From contig OENT01000334.1 of assembly GCA_900239685.1 (NCBI GenBank), forward strand, positions 62,001 to 126,000: a stretch of 64,000 nucleotides of DNA. Reading direction: 5' to 3'. Numbering within the stretch: position 1 is the stretch's first letter; each line of letters opens with the position of its first letter. The DNA comes from Rotaria macrura (lineage: Eukaryota; Rotifera; Eurotatoria; Philodinida; Philodinidae). The translations under genes and the position numbers were made by a program. Under the pieces are notes generated by a model. It was not told the origin of the DNA. It did not search any database and worked only from the letters and a program-made list of their open reading frames with translations. Positions 42,860 through 56,023 of this stretch are shown here, in pieces.

Positions 42860-45800
42860 ATGAATATTGAATCGATTCTGGGTCAACTATCTAAAGAAGG
42901 TAATATTCATTTGTTTTTGCGCTTCAGTTAAATATTATTGTTAGTGTTGATTGACAGACCTTGACAATTTATCATTATTACCAATATCATCATCTACTTG
43001 CGTGTCGTGTCGAATTGGTATTAGGCAACAGATGAAACAGACAGATTTATTGAAAATTCAAACATTAGGTATATAGTTGTATTTATTTCGATTGATAGTT
43101 TTTTTTTCAATGTTTCTTTAGTATTCAATCAGATGCGTGGTTTTAAAACAAGACATTCAGATTCAACAGGCATTAGTAGATATAGTGCCACAACTGCAGG
43201 TAGTTCTTCAAGCACAACGAATGATTTTGATCTAGATCGATCATCTACAGCTAGTAGTGAAAATGAACGAAGAGAAGAAACCTTTTTTCATCATTCAAAA
43301 GATTCAAATCCAACTTTCTCAAAAACTATGGAGAATCAAGTATATTAAAATTTTTTGTGTTTTTCATTTAATTTGTATGAAATCCTCACATGTTTTGTTT
43401 TTATAGTTTACACAATATTTTCGTGGAAATTCATCATTACCAATTAATGATCGCAAGAATTTTCAACATCTATTAAGTAGTACATCGAATATTGACGAGA
43501 GCAACAAAGCTAAAATTGCTTTTGCCGAAGGTTTGAACTTTGTAATTTGTCATACTCTTTAATGTCAATGTCGTGTATTCATAGGTTATATTGCAGCTGC
43601 AGAAGAACCGAAACCGAAAGATCGTTCGTCACTACTCAAAACAGTGCGAATGATATTATTTTACAGTATTTTGTTGATAATTATTTTAAATATAATATTT
43701 GCATTGGGTAGTGGTATGTCCATATTCTGATATTTTACGCTATACATAGACATTTATATATATTTAGTGAGTCGTGAAATTATTCAACAAGATTTCTATT
43801 CAATTTTTTTCGATTATCTTCAGCGCTATGACTAATTCGAATGGTGATTATGAGTGGAAAAAAACTATCATTAGATCTCTATGAGCTGGATCTTCTGAGA
43901 AGTCAAAACACATCGTTTTTCAGTACTTAGAAATCGCGAGTATGATTCGATGTAGATTACGTAGAATGATAAACATAATTATTCTCTAGAAAATAAGACG
44001 TCTCCAAGTTGTCTACGATGTTTTTTCGCTTTGATACGGCAGTTTGATTATTGGCAGAAACAGGTTTCTCCATAGAAAATGGTAAATATTATGGGTACAT
44101 AGGCTTCAGTGGAATAGCTATATCTAAGCGAAAAAACATCGTAGACAACTTGGAGACGTCTTATTTTCTAGAGAATAATTATGTTTATCATTCTACGTAA
44201 TTTACATCGAATCATATTCGCGATTTCTAAGTACTGAAAAACGATGTGTTTGGACTTCCCAGAAGATCCAGCTCATAGAGATCTAATGATATTTTTTTCC
44301 ACTCATAATCACAGTTCGAATTAGTCATAGCGCTGAAGATAATCGAAAAAAATTGAATAGAAATCTTGTTGAACAATTTCGGGACTCATTGTGTATACGA
44401 GATGTTCTACAATGTTTGCACAGGTTTTGTTATGACCAGTCACTCACTATAAGTAAATAGTAAAATCTCGGTCTCTTTTTCTCAAGATTCACTATTGAAT
44501 TCTTTCCAAACTTCGATTTCATTTAATCTCAAGGAAAGAAACCACATGTTTTATAGGTTTGTACTGTAAGTGTATGAATCGTACCTAATTCCCTCTCATT
44601 TAGCTTAGAAACTAATTTTTCCTATACATACTAGAATTCAGTTTTTGAAAACATAACTTACTACTGGCTAGTTCTTGAACACTTGACTCAACTGTGCATC
44701 TATACGAACTTTTCTAATGCACATTCTCGATGTTCGATCACATTTTCCGTTAAGTCAATTTTTTTATAATTGCGACATTTTCACTCGGCAATTAATTTCT
44801 TATGAAAAAATCGTTCTAAATATCACATACGTAATCACAATGATTTCATTTTTGCAGTAGTTTTATACACTACATGTGTCCTTGTAGTTTAAGTCTAAAT
44901 AACGTGTACCACTGAATTGTTCAATTTGAATAAAAATTGGAACATAGTGAAAGAACCTATTTTCATTGTGTCAGCTTGTACAATACATTTCAATTTAACA
45001 AAAGCAAAATTCGATCAAACAGTGGTACTTGGTTCTGGAAGAATACTTGATATTTATTCGAGATGCAAAATACTCAGTCTTTTAGATTCTTATTCAAATC
45101 GCGAAAAATTACGAAGAAAAAACACAGTATAAATGATTGAGGAGTGGATGGAACTCATACGATTACACTATAAAAATCTAAAAAAAGAGAAACATTCGGT
45201 TCCTTTCTTTGAACTTAAGGAACAATGGAAGTGTGTAGAGAATTTTATGGTACATCTTTTGAGAAACAGATTAAGATTTTATCATTTATCTATGCTGAGA
45301 TATAGGGCAAAACAAAACTTGTGCATACATTTTGGGAAAAACGATATTTATATAATATTTATATGGATTTTTTAAGATGGCAATGGAATAGCAGGTGCTT
45401 TTTCGACAGCTAGCAAATACGAAGTACATCCGGAAGATGTGAAAATTAATTTCTCCGATGTTCGAGGGGTAATTGAATTCGTTGATCGTTTTCTATTCAA
45501 TAATATATATATATATATATATCCTATTCTGATTAGGCGGATGAAGCAAAAGAAGAACTAATGGATATAGTAGCATATCTAAAAGATTCGGAAAAATACA
45601 CAAAACTAGGTGCTCGACTTCCCAAAGGTGTCCTTCTTGTTGGTTCACCTGGCATCGGTACATATCTTCAGTGTAAATATTATTATTACAAATATAAATT
45701 CGTCTTTAGGTAAAACACTTTTGGCTCGAGCTGTTGCTGGCGAAAGTGGTGTACCATTTTTTCATACATCCGGATCGGAATTCGATGAAATGTTCGTTGG

Positions 45801-47232
45801 TACAGGAGCTCGTCGTGTGCGTCAGTTATTTAGTAAGTGTTCGTTTTTCGTTCCTGTTTTCAATGATTATTCGAAGTGGAAAAGTAATTTACATTAAGGT
45901 GCTGCTAAACTTCGTGCACCATGTGTAATTTTTATTGATGAAATCGATTCAGTTGGTGCTAAACGATCAAGTTCACAATTACATCCATATGCAAATCAAA
46001 CAATAAATCAACTTCTTGCCGAAATGGATGGGTACTTGATATTTTCAAAAATTAAATATTCTTTATTTCTATGCAAAAAATTTAGATTCGCGAAGAACGA
46101 TGGCATAATTGTATTAGCAGCAACAAACCGTCGTGATTATTTAGATTCAGCTCTTTTACGACCAGGTCGTTTCGATGTTGAAATTTATATAGCACCACCA
46201 GATCTACGTGGTCGAAAAGATATCTTCGATCTGTATCTTAGTAAAGTAATATACGATAAAAATATTGATACTGAATATTTAGCGAGAGGAACGATAGGTT
46301 TTACCGGTGCGGACATCGAAAATATGGTTAATCAGGTTACTATCGATAAAAATGAAAATGCTTTCGAAAAAACTTTTTTTTTTGTTTTCAGGCTGCTCTC
46401 TATGCTGCTCAGTGTAGTTCTCCGTCCGTCATGATGAAACATTTAGAATGGGCACGTGATAAAGTTCTTATGGGACCAGCAAAAAAGTATAAGATTCTGG
46501 ATACCGAAACAAACAATATTACAGCCTATCACGAAGCTGGCCATACGATTGTACGATATTTTACGAAAGACGCTGATCCTTTACATAAAGTAACGATCGT
46601 TCCTCGTGGACAAGCACTTGGCTTCACTGCACATATGCCAATAAAAGAAGTATACGGTCAAACACGATCACAACTATTAGCCGAAATGGATGTTATGATG
46701 GCTGGACGTGCTGCTGAAGAGCAAATATTTGGTATTGATAAAGTAACAACCGGTGCCTCAAGTGATTTTAATCAAGCGACTAAACTTGCAACAAATATGG
46801 TAACTACATGTTTATGAGAGTCTTTTTTTATTTTTGTTATTATTCATATGTGTGATTATTCGGAAAGGTCAAACAATTTGGTATGTCGGATAAAGTTGGT
46901 ACAAGATCGTTTCGAGAAGAAGAACAAGATTCTGGTTCAGGTTTTGTTCGTGTTAATGATATAAGTCCAAATATGCAAGAAACAATTGATTTAGAAATTA
47001 AGCGACTCATGCAGGTATAGAGTTTGCTTGTCAAATAATTCATCTATAAAATTCAAATCTTATCGGTATTTGTACATACTTTTAGGAATCATACGATCGT
47101 GCTCGAGTTCTATTGAAACAGCATGCATATGAACTTAAATTACTTGCTGAAGCTCTTCTTCATTTTGAAACCCTATCCGCTGATGATGTCAAGGCTTTGA
47201 TTGAAGGTCGAAAAATAAATCCACGAAGCTAA
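42860..47232 (+). CDS. YME1L1: ATP-dependent zinc metalloprotease YME1L (i-AAA)
   Basis: Inner-membrane mitochondrial AAA protease facing the intermembrane space; it degrades misfolded and short-lived proteins and processes OPA1. Thirteen exons join to 680 residues: 42860-42899, 42958-43068, 43122-43339, 43407-43530, 43585-43713, 45377-45468, 45537-45657, 45710-45832, 45899-46031, 46086-46335, 46392-46799, 46868-47014, 47086-47232. Order: N-terminal region with MRGFKT and AFAEG as in human YME1L1; a transmembrane helix ([20 protein letters not shown]); Walker A GSPGIGKT; pore loop SEFDEMFVG; Walker [19 protein letters not shown]; zinc site [16 protein letters not shown]. The Walker A differs from the usual GPPGTGKT but keeps GxxxxGKT. 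The N-terminus is the least certain part: ATG 42860 follows a CAG acceptor by one base. Intron 5 is 1.66 kb and contains a large inverted repeat. Confidence 0.92.
43767..44392. repeat. Large inverted repeat in YME1L1 intron 5
   Basis: Two nearly identical arms of about 266 bp (43767-44032 and 44126-44392) in opposite orientation around a 93 bp spacer. For example, AAGCGAAAAAACATCGTAGA in the right arm pairs with TCTACGATGTTTTTTCGCTT in the left. The outer ends are GTGAGTCGTGAAATTATTCA (left) and its counterpart ending GACTCATT. Only scattered mismatches are seen. No ORF. It resembles a fold-back or MITE-type element; transcribed as part of the intron, it would form a long hairpin. Confidence 0.85.
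45501..45522. repeat. (AT)n microsatellite in YME1L1 intron 6
   Basis: Uninterrupted AT dinucleotide run filling much of a 68 bp intron. Confidence 0.8.
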
Positions 47233-49503
47233 AAATATCAACACACTGTGACTTTCTATTGTTTGTTCTGTTTAATGCATTATTTTCTTTTATATATTTT
47301 GTCCATTACTATATATAGGCAATATTCTAACAAGATTCATTTCTTGCTTTCCACTTTTGATGCGTTTATTTGTACCCGAAATATGTTTCTATAGAACATG
47401 ATGATTTGATATGTATAAGAATAACAAAAAGAATAAGAAAAAGAGAAAAAGGAACCGCCAACGAATGTTATATATATGTTATATTGAAATTGAATTGTTA
47501 TTTACTCGTTTTTATCGATGAGTGAAAAATAAATAATAAATTTGATATTCATTTGTTTATAATAAATAGTAACGAAATATCTTATCTGCCTCTCGAGGAG
47601 AAGAAAGAAAAAAAAAGAAAGAAAGAAAGAAAGAAAGAAAAAAAGACACCCATCTTGTTGTTGTTCTATATCAACAAGTCTGCTGTTTTGCCTCAATTTA
47701 TTTTCTCCTCATGCTATTATCGTAGATAGTGCTTTTCTTCTCTCTGACAAAAACCAACAGTATTCCTGTATAGATATATTGACGTCTCTATGCTTATTAA
47801 TTATATGCATCAAAGTTAGTTATTTTCGTTGTTTCACTATTCAAAGTTTGTACATAGATATATTTCATATCAAATGTTTTCTTGAAAAGTAAGTCAATAC
47901 TGTAAGATGATTATATTGCTCCTAAAATTGAAGCAGTGCATTTTTTATTGTTTGCTGAAGAAACTGAAACGGGAAGACATCAAATCTGATACTTCGAAGA
48001 ATAAGTTTGGTTAAACTTTCAAAAATAACTTGTATAGGATATGCTTTTATTTCTCTTCATTTTCCTCTTCCTGTTCGTGTAAGAGCCACATTCTATTCGA
48101 TAACAACAACAACAACAGCAACAGAGACGATGTCAACCCGTAAATAACGTATAGATCGAGGAAAAATAATTGTCCTTGCATATAACGAGAGGAAACGAAG
48201 AGAAAAAAACAGAGGCAACGTATAAATACGAGAATAAATGTAACATCGATTGAGTACTATCGTTTGAAAAATCTCACCTGAAGGTTCGATGCTGATCAAT
48301 AAGTAATTTTTAGGTAGTTTTAATAAAAGGAAACTTAATGATAATTGCTGTTTGAATAACATAAGAAAAATGAGAACAGTTCGTTTAATAACTATCAATG
48401 ATGACAGTAAACAGTAAGGTAAGATATAGTTTTTGTGCTCTTCATACATGTTTACACTTTAGTCAATGAGATTTGTTATAAACGGTTAATGGGTATTTTT
48501 GTATATGCACTAATATATGAGATAATAGAAATAATCGTTTACGAACGTTGAACATCAAGATTCTACTACTACATGAGGCGACTGTTATGTGCAGAAAAGA
48601 GCACTTATAATGTTATTGATAAGATAATATACGTAACAAATGTGGGTGTCAATAAAAGAAGAAAGAAAACTTCTTGTTAAGATACATCTATTGATTTAAA
48701 CATCAATCCTTCAACTTTTATTAATACCAACATTGGAATTTGCAGAATTTCAATTAATTTTTTTTTATTAATTGTCAACATCTGTTTTTAACACGACGAT
48801 ATATACTGTAGAAAGAGAAAGTTCTGTTGTTTGCCTAAAAAAGAAAGATTTTATCCAGAACAGACAAATAAACATTTACAAGATATTAAAAATTAAGACA
48901 TGAGATAGGCAAAGCGAAAAAATGTTGTCCATGCATTTGTTCTTGTTTTTATTCTAATGGATGACGCCATTTTCGATGGTTTCTCGCACATTCACCAAGA
49001 ATCGAGTGACTTCTTTCCTTTTCGTGCATTGACGCACTGGATAGGAATGTATTAAAGGCTCAGAGGAAAAAACAAGAGGAACGGAGAAGGAGAGAGAGAG
49101 AAGACAAGAAGAAAAATCCAGTTTTTTGATAATCAACGAGCTATGAGTAGGCGATAATAGAGAAAAAAGAAAGAAAAAAGGCAGAAGAACGAACTAGGTT
49201 ATTTTTTGCCTATGCTATACGCATGCCTTATAATAACTCAGTGCACATTCGTTCGCACGACAGCATATTATTTTGAGCTATCGCTACTGTGTATTAACTT
49301 CTATATAGTAAATAGTATTTATACGATCGATTTCTTACCTTATACGTTTATATACACGTTGAAATACGTATATAATCGATTAAAAATATTTTAGATTGTT
49401 TTCTAATGTTAGTTGACATTACATTGATTGATATAAATTATACAATTTGAATATTTTTATCAAAACACAAAGGACTTCATTGTTGTAGAAATTTTTAATA
49501 TTA
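47233..49503. other. Intergenic, YME1L1 to BAG3-like
   Basis: No supported gene. It contains an (AAAG)n microsatellite at about 47601-47645 and short AAC repeats near 48103. ORFs here are low-complexity shadows. The right part should include the promoter of the BAG3-like gene. Confidence 0.45.
47601..47645. repeat. (AAAG)n microsatellite
   Basis: Purine-rich AAAG/GAAA tandem run, interrupted by a longer A tract; about 370 bp after the YME1L1 stop. Confidence 0.8.
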
Positions 49504-50298
49504 ATGGCTTCTACAAATGGTTCCAGTCGTCCACCATCTGGGGTATGTTATTAAAGTCACTCGAGAAAAATTTTTTGTTTTTCAAAAGAAAACATTTTCT
49601 TACTTTTAGTGTGTCTCAATTCCAGTTGAAATTATTCGGGAGCCAAACCCAAATAATTCAAATTCTCATTCACGACATAATTCACCATTTAGAACAATTC
49701 ATAATGATGTTCCCTATGGTGGATTTTCAGGTTCACCATCATGGATTTCGAACTCTCCTAGTCGATTTCCCCTACGTCAAAGTCCAAACACAATCTTTGA
49801 TCGTATGAACACGAATTCCCTATTTAATCAACCCTTTAATGATAATCCAGTTTATCAACCGTATCAAGAACCACAATACTATCAACCACAACAGCAGCAA
49901 CAACAAACTCAACCTCAACAACAACCACCACCACCACCACCACAACAGCAACAACAACCAGCACCAGTACCACAATCACAACAACAACAACAACGTGTCT
50001 ATGAGCCTAATCCTTTTCATTTTAGTCGTTCAAATGAAGATCTATTTTCATCACCATATGATACTATGCGCTATAATACACAACCTTTATATTCTACATT
50101 AATACCACCTTCATTTAGCAATAGTTTTCGTAATGATTCTGATTTCGTTCATCCGAATAATTTTTCATCGAATTTTCGCCGATCATTCGATGCTCTCAAT
50201 GACTTTCCAGATATGCAAAAAAATTTTCCGATGACTCGACAATATCAATTCGAGCAACGACCACAACAACCACCACCATCAACACAACCACAACAACA

Positions 50299-50329
<31 letters not shown>

Positions 50330-52142
50330 CAACAACAACAACCCTATTATCGATCAACATTTCAAACACAACATCAACCTCAATCGCAACAGCAACAGCC
50401 AAATTATGTCAACCAAACTTTTATTAATCCAAACATAGTTTATACAAATGAATATGGGGCACCAACGGATCATTATCAACCATCTCCTTCTCAAGCACCT
50501 ATTAATAACGCTCGTAAGTACACTTTGTTTTATTTTTAAAATTTCAATGACGTCATTGTTCTTCAAGATTCGTCATTTATATATATAAATAAAGTACTTG
50601 TTTCTTGCCAACAACAGATACTGTTTATTCTATCCTAAATCTATGTTTTTCTTCGTTTGTCTTAGACATTCTAATAAATTGCAAGTGTATTGGCATTGTA
50701 CTTCCTTTTAAATCAGTTGATCTATATAAGGATGAGTCATCATCAAATATTTTCTCAATATGTTAAATAATCGATGCTGGAAAATTTATATTGAGTTTCT
50801 TCTTCATCATCACAGCTATTACAATTAGATCATTTCAAATGTCAATGGACAATTACGTTGATTATTTTCAATAGATGACAAAAATGAGATGTCTGCCATT
50901 CCAGTCGATAATGAAAAATTTGCTTCAGTCGACATTGTTATCATGTCCGTCGATCATTGCCATCGTTGCTACACATTGCAACACCAGCTATCAGGCTGAT
51001 GATATCGATAGTGGTTACAGAAGACGGAAGCAATTATATTTGTATAGACGCGCATGTTTCCATATAGCAAAGAACTAACAGTGCAGTATTTTTTACCCGC
51101 AATTATTAACCCTCATGTTAGCGAAATTATAAAGAGGAAAGAAAAATAAAGAAGCAAACATAAAAAAGAACCAGTGAGTACATTACAATACAGAAGAACG
51201 AAAAAATCAAAGATTATTAAAAGAATTCTATTATTGGAATGATATTTGAATTCTGAAAAGAGAGAAAAAGAAAAAATCGAACACATTTTCGTTTGATAGG
51301 TTTTAACGTACAAAAATTTAATATACGAAAAAATAATTCTAATGGGGATAGCCAGTGGTGTTTGCAGAAAACGAGAAGGTTCACGGAAACTTTGTTGACA
51401 AATAATAAAGCTTCAGTTTTATAATAAATTTTATTTTTCTCAAATAGCAAATGAACGGGCTCGCTCACCAGCTCCACAGAGCGGTACAGCACCAAGTAAA
51501 CCTGCATCGTCTCAACAGCAGCAAGAAGAACCTGAACTTAAAATGGCAAAAGATACAGACGGTCCTATTCCAATGCCACCACCGTCTGCTGCTGCTGCTG
51601 CTTCCTCTTCGTCGTCATCGGCACAATCTACTGATCAACAAGTTCCATCAGCTGACACTGCATCGTCTACCACTGCCCCATCTCCTGCACCATCGTCACA
51701 ATCTGCACGAGATCCTGATACGATAGCTTTAGAAAAACTACAGCAAATTAAAGAAAGTTTGAATGCTCTTGAGAAACAAGTTGATTTATTTACTGGCTCA
51801 ACTCGTGATGATCGTTCATACAAATTACTTGATGAACAAGCATTAAAAATAATGATACGTTGTGATGAATTGGTCGATGTTAGTGCTGATATAAAAGAGA
51901 AACGAAAAGAAATAATACGCAATGTACAAAAAGTCATTGGTAAACTTGAATCGAAAGTTCCAGGAACTCCTACTGTGGAAGGAAATAGTAATCCAATGGA
52001 AATAACAAATACTTCTGTCAACGACACATTCAGTAAGAATACAAACACTACTAATAATAACAATGAAGAAAATATACAAAAACTATCTTCGAATCCTACA
52101 GAAGAAAATGTCTCCACTCCAACAACAAAAACAACAGAATAA
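49504..52142 (+). CDS. BAG-domain co-chaperone (BAG3 / starvin-like)
   Basis: BAG proteins act as nucleotide-exchange factors for Hsp70; BAG3/starvin couples Hsp70 to small heat-shock proteins and selective autophagy. Three exons (49504-49542, 49610-50513, 51448-52142) give 545 residues. Near the N-terminus CVSIPVEIIRE contains an IPV motif like those by which BAG3 binds HSPB8. A long Gln/Pro-rich disordered middle carries pure CAG/CAA tracts (about 49891-49993 and 50282-50342). The BAG domain lies at about residues 407-485, starting LEKLQQIKESLNALEKQVDL and including the family-typical ALKIMIRCDELVDVSADI and IIRNVQKVIGKLE. No WW domain is seen, unlike vertebrate BAG3. AATAAA occurs at 52184-52189. 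Exact orthology among BAG proteins is inferred from the IPV plus single C-terminal BAG layout. Confidence 0.82.
50282..50342 (+). repeat. CAG/CAA polyglutamine-coding tract
   Basis: About 20 consecutive Gln codons, first CAG then CAA, within exon 2 of the BAG3-like gene. It is a likely length polymorphism; the CAG half is the slippage-prone part. Confidence 0.85.
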
Positions 52143-55100
52143 TCAATAACAACGTAAATCATGATAAGAATAAGAATAATAAAAATAAACTTTATAGATA
52201 GAGAATTTCCTTTTTTTTCTTTTGGCTTCATGTTCTATAAGTTTGATTCGTCTTATTTTGCCGTGTATTTTTCAAACCTTCTTCTTAATTCTGTCTATTT
52301 TATCTGTTCGTTCATTTCAATTGTTCTCACTAATGATCATCAATACAGACTTCTGTTCTCTTTTTTTTGTTTCGACCGTTTTCTATAGAAAATGTTAATA
52401 AAGAAAAAGTTGAAGAAGATAATGAAAAAAAAACACTCAAATAAACTTTGTAGAACAAATTCTACTTGAAGAGTTGCATATTCAATTAATCATACTCTTG
52501 ACTGTAGTCAAGACGAACTTGAATCGATAAAATTTACATAATAAAGAAATTAGTATAGAAATTTATCAAGAAAAAAACGACAGCTCCTTTTTTGAATAAT
52601 GAAGTTTTCTGCATTTAATAACCAACAGATGTAATTCATAATTTTCAAGTTGATATATCAAAGATTTCGCACTATGCCATACTTATAGCATTCTTCCAAT
52701 GAGGACAAATGTTTTCTAAATTTCTATTGCATTGTTCTATGGGTCATTTGAACTGTAAATCCAGTTTGATTATTTATTCTTCAATTTTGTGAGAAGACTA
52801 AGAAAAAGTCGTGCTTGTTCATATGATGTTCAATCCAATTTTTTTCTTCTTTAAAAATAAGACTTAACTTGAATGAAAGACTTCACTTATTAAAATTTTC
52901 TAAGACGCTTCCCATGAAGAAAATTCAGAATTTGCAAGATTTAACAGTGCAAAAAAATTCTCGGCAAGATTCTTTGCATTCAATTAAACTTCAATCATAT
53001 GAAATAAAGAAATAAGATAGAGAAGCGCGGAGAAAAGCTACAAAATGTTTTTAGTTCAGTGATTTTATATATATATATATATGTATTTCTAAAACTAGAT
53101 GAGCTTGAATCACCTTATTAATATGAGATTAAATACCGTGTTATACAATAGACTGAAGAAAACGTTTAGGTTACAACATTAATCTGATTTCATTCTATTG
53201 AATGCACAAAACGAAGCATACTGATTTTCATCCTATTAAAACTATCTATCGTATCAAAAAATATAGATATATATTTCTACTGGAAGATTTTCTCCATTCG
53301 GAACGATTTCTTTGAATAAATTTTCACTGAGAGTTTTCAAGAAAACAAACTGACTGTAAAACAACTCACATAATTACATTTCTTACCAAATTCTACTGTT
53401 CAGTATACGATTAACATTGAGAGTACTAAAGATTTCAGTAGATAACCTCGTCGAATAAAAATCTCATGCGGAAAAAAATTAATATTTTGATTTCAAGCAA
53501 CATATACACTGCTTACAAAAAGATTTTCGAAAGTCTATTGCACGCTCTCAACAATATTCAGTAATTGGTTTTCATTCCATCGATTTTTGTGAATTTCATT
53601 CTTCATACAATAAGTATAAGTCTATTTTACATAACGAAAAAACTCGACTGTATCTATCATGTTATATAGATTTGTTACGATGTATAACTACACAGTTAGG
53701 AAAAGCTTTACGTATTCTAAATAAGAGAATAGATACACATTTCAATGAAGATGTAACATCAAATATTGTTTGATGTTCTATTCTCTTTTTGTTGAATTCA
53801 AATATATTCTCGAAAGAAAATGATGAGTGTAAGTTTTAAGTCGAAGTTTGACCACTACTCATTCGTTCTCTTACAGATCATAGGAACGAAAGCACCGATA
53901 ACACTTTATGTTGACTAGTTTTGTTTTACACTTATTTTGTGTTCCTGTTGTCATGATTTATGTGAGGTCCAATTTCATCCTCAACGGGACTCCTCTAATC
54001 AGTTTTTTCATATAGAATTGAAATGTGACAGTTGCCTATATACTTAATGCGATTTACTCTTTTGCCGCTGGGAAAACAATGCTAAAATTTCGATTCATCC
54101 TGTTTATCAAGCAACAAGGTCAGACTTGTAACTGGTCACAGTAAACAACCAATATTCAGTTTTCCAGAATATTGACACGCTTCTTTCACAATGTAAATCC
54201 CTTACAGTGAATGTTGATGAGTATGTCTTTTGATGGAACATACATTAAGATATTACTTTTACATAAATGTAAATTATAATATGCTTGATTTATTTTGTTA
54301 ACTCACTCTGATGTCAAATTGTATTATCCGAACAACATGTAGTCATTGTTCATTCCGAATCGTCAATATTCTATCATTCGTTAAGATATATCACGGAACG
54401 GAGTTGACTCCTTGTAAAAACTACTGCATATATATACAACTAGTTCGTAATAATTATCTATGCATGACGAACGTTTTAATTAGTGTACTAATTTCATTTA
54501 GATCTTCTAGTCCCATGAAATTTCTCTTCAGTACTAGATGCCAAGCAAGAGAAAGTCTACTTAAATAGATGATGAGAAAAATTCTTTTCAACACCATCCC
54601 TATAGAATCCAACTTTAAGACAAAATAAAACATTCTTTTCAATACTGTAAGAAGCCTCATCCTCTGCATGATAGATTGTAACAAGATCAAAAATTAGTAT
54701 ATAAGAAAATTCACTAGGCCAACGCATATGATGATGACAGATGTATCACCAACTTTGCCATAGATTGTCGCCGGTTGAAAGAACATGTGTATACGTTTTT
54801 ACTCAAAACTTGAATAGTGAACAGTAGAAGATCGGTACCTCACTTTCACAATACTCATCAATAATTATATTCTACAAAAGTATTGCAAATTTGAATGAGA
54901 AGTATCGTTTTATTCATGTAGTAGATATGAATAATTGAGGATCTGTGCCGATTATTTCAAGATGCGAAACATGAAAAATGAGGCGCATTAGTTCAACTAT
55001 GGGCTATGTTCTACCTGACCATATTAAGCTAGTACAAATATTAATGAATTGACAATCTAGATAGTCACAACTCTTGGCATAAGTGGATAACACATGTGTT

Positions 55101-55393
55101 GTATATGTGGCTTTTGCGTTCAACACTACAAAAGACTTCTATACGAAAAACTGTACATTTCAGTTTTTTCGTAAGATAAAATCGTTTATGAATGCTTTTT
55201 CAATGGTTGTATAAAATCATACTTTAAATACCTATTTGTGAACTGATTCATGCAGAGAATAGGATGCTCATAGATCTCCAAAACTAAATCTCCATCCGAA
55301 TACAACATCTTGAGGAGTGCAATAACACTCGTGTTCTTCATACATTGAACAGCAAATCTTCACAGTTATAAAATTGACACAATGTCTTTGCTC
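52143..55393. other. 3.2 kb gene-free stretch
   Basis: 3' UTR of the BAG3-like gene, then AT-rich DNA with no recognisable coding sequence, RNA gene or repeat apart from a short (AT)n near 53066-53083. Overlapping short ORFs at 54311-54690 are on opposite strands and lack features. Confidence 0.45.
55386..55393. repeat. Left target-site duplication of hAT MITE
   Basis: CTTTGCTC immediately left of the element, identical to the octamer at 56024-56031. Confidence 0.85.
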
Positions 55394-56023
55394 TAGGGGA
55401 GGCGTGAAAGGTTTATAGCAGGGTGGGGGTCAACCCAAAAATCGGAGAAAACAGGTCATTTCCGATTTTTCTGACTTAAATCAATTGATTTTACTCAAAA
55501 AAATCACAGAAATCAGGAAAATTCGATTTAGGCTGCGTCACCCTATACTAATATTTTGAAGAATAAGGAAAAAAAATTTTATTGTTGTAATTGACTCACT
55601 AATTTTTTTGATTTTAAATCGAAAAATCAGCCTTTTTGCGCTTGGCATTCTCCGACATTGAGGAGAATAATGTATTAGTTCCCCGAAACCGGAGAAATTT
55701 ATCTAGGGACTTTCTCCAAAATTTGAGAACATTATCCATTAGATTTCTCCAAAACTGGAGAAAATTATCCATCAGATTTCTCCGAAATCGGAGGAAATTA
55801 TCCATCAGATTTCTCCGATTTCGGAGAAAATTATCCTTTAGTTTCTCCAAAACTGGAGAACATTATCTGATAGATTTCCCAGAAACCGGAGTAAACTTCT
55901 TGGTAAAATAAATTTACCCAATTTAAAAATGATTTATCAAAATTTTCAAAATCGGAGTAAGTCAAGGTCAACTGAGCAGGGGGGGGGGGTGACCCCCCTA
56001 TCCCCCCTATGGCGCCGCCCCTG
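55394..56023. mobile_element. hAT-type MITE, 630 bp, with exact 8 bp duplication
   Basis: The left end is TAGGGGAGGCG and the right end, reverse-complemented, is CAGGGGCGGCGCC, a typical hAT terminal repeat (first base of the left end changed). Both ends are flanked by the same octamer CTTTGCTC, the 8 bp duplication diagnostic of hAT insertion. There is no transposase. The G/C-rich subterminal parts (AGCAGGGTGGGGGTCAACCC on the left, a long G run followed by GACCCCCC on the right) also mirror each other. The interior holds a tandem array of palindromic 33 bp units. Confidence 0.88.
55678..55893. repeat. 33 bp tandem array of palindromic units within the MITE
   Basis: About six imperfect 33 bp units, each centred on an inverted repeat such as TTCTCCGATTTCGGAGAA, separated by AATTATCCATCAGA. 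Because 33 is divisible by three, both strands show spurious open frames with an 11-residue period (for example FLRNRRKLSIR); these are not genes. Confidence 0.85.

Noticed and set aside
44917-45375. Two consecutive plus-strand ORFs within YME1L1 intron 5
   Set aside because: No recognisable domain, and they lie between exons of a well-supported gene; chance openness is sufficient.
46840-47043. Minus-strand ORF
   Set aside because: Antisense of YME1L1 exon 12.
47601-47645. Possible CRISPR-like or satellite array
   Set aside because: It is a plain AAAG microsatellite; no direct repeats with unique spacers occur anywhere in the window.
50196-50402. Minus-strand ORF rich in Val and Ala
   Set aside because: It is the antisense of the CAG/CAA glutamine tract of the BAG3-like gene.
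51635-52231. 198-codon minus-strand ORF
   Set aside because: Antisense to the BAG domain exon, which has the clear family match.
55614-55911. Open frames on both strands with an 11-residue repeat
   Set aside because: They arise from the 33 bp tandem array inside the hAT MITE; openness on both strands follows from the palindromic unit.
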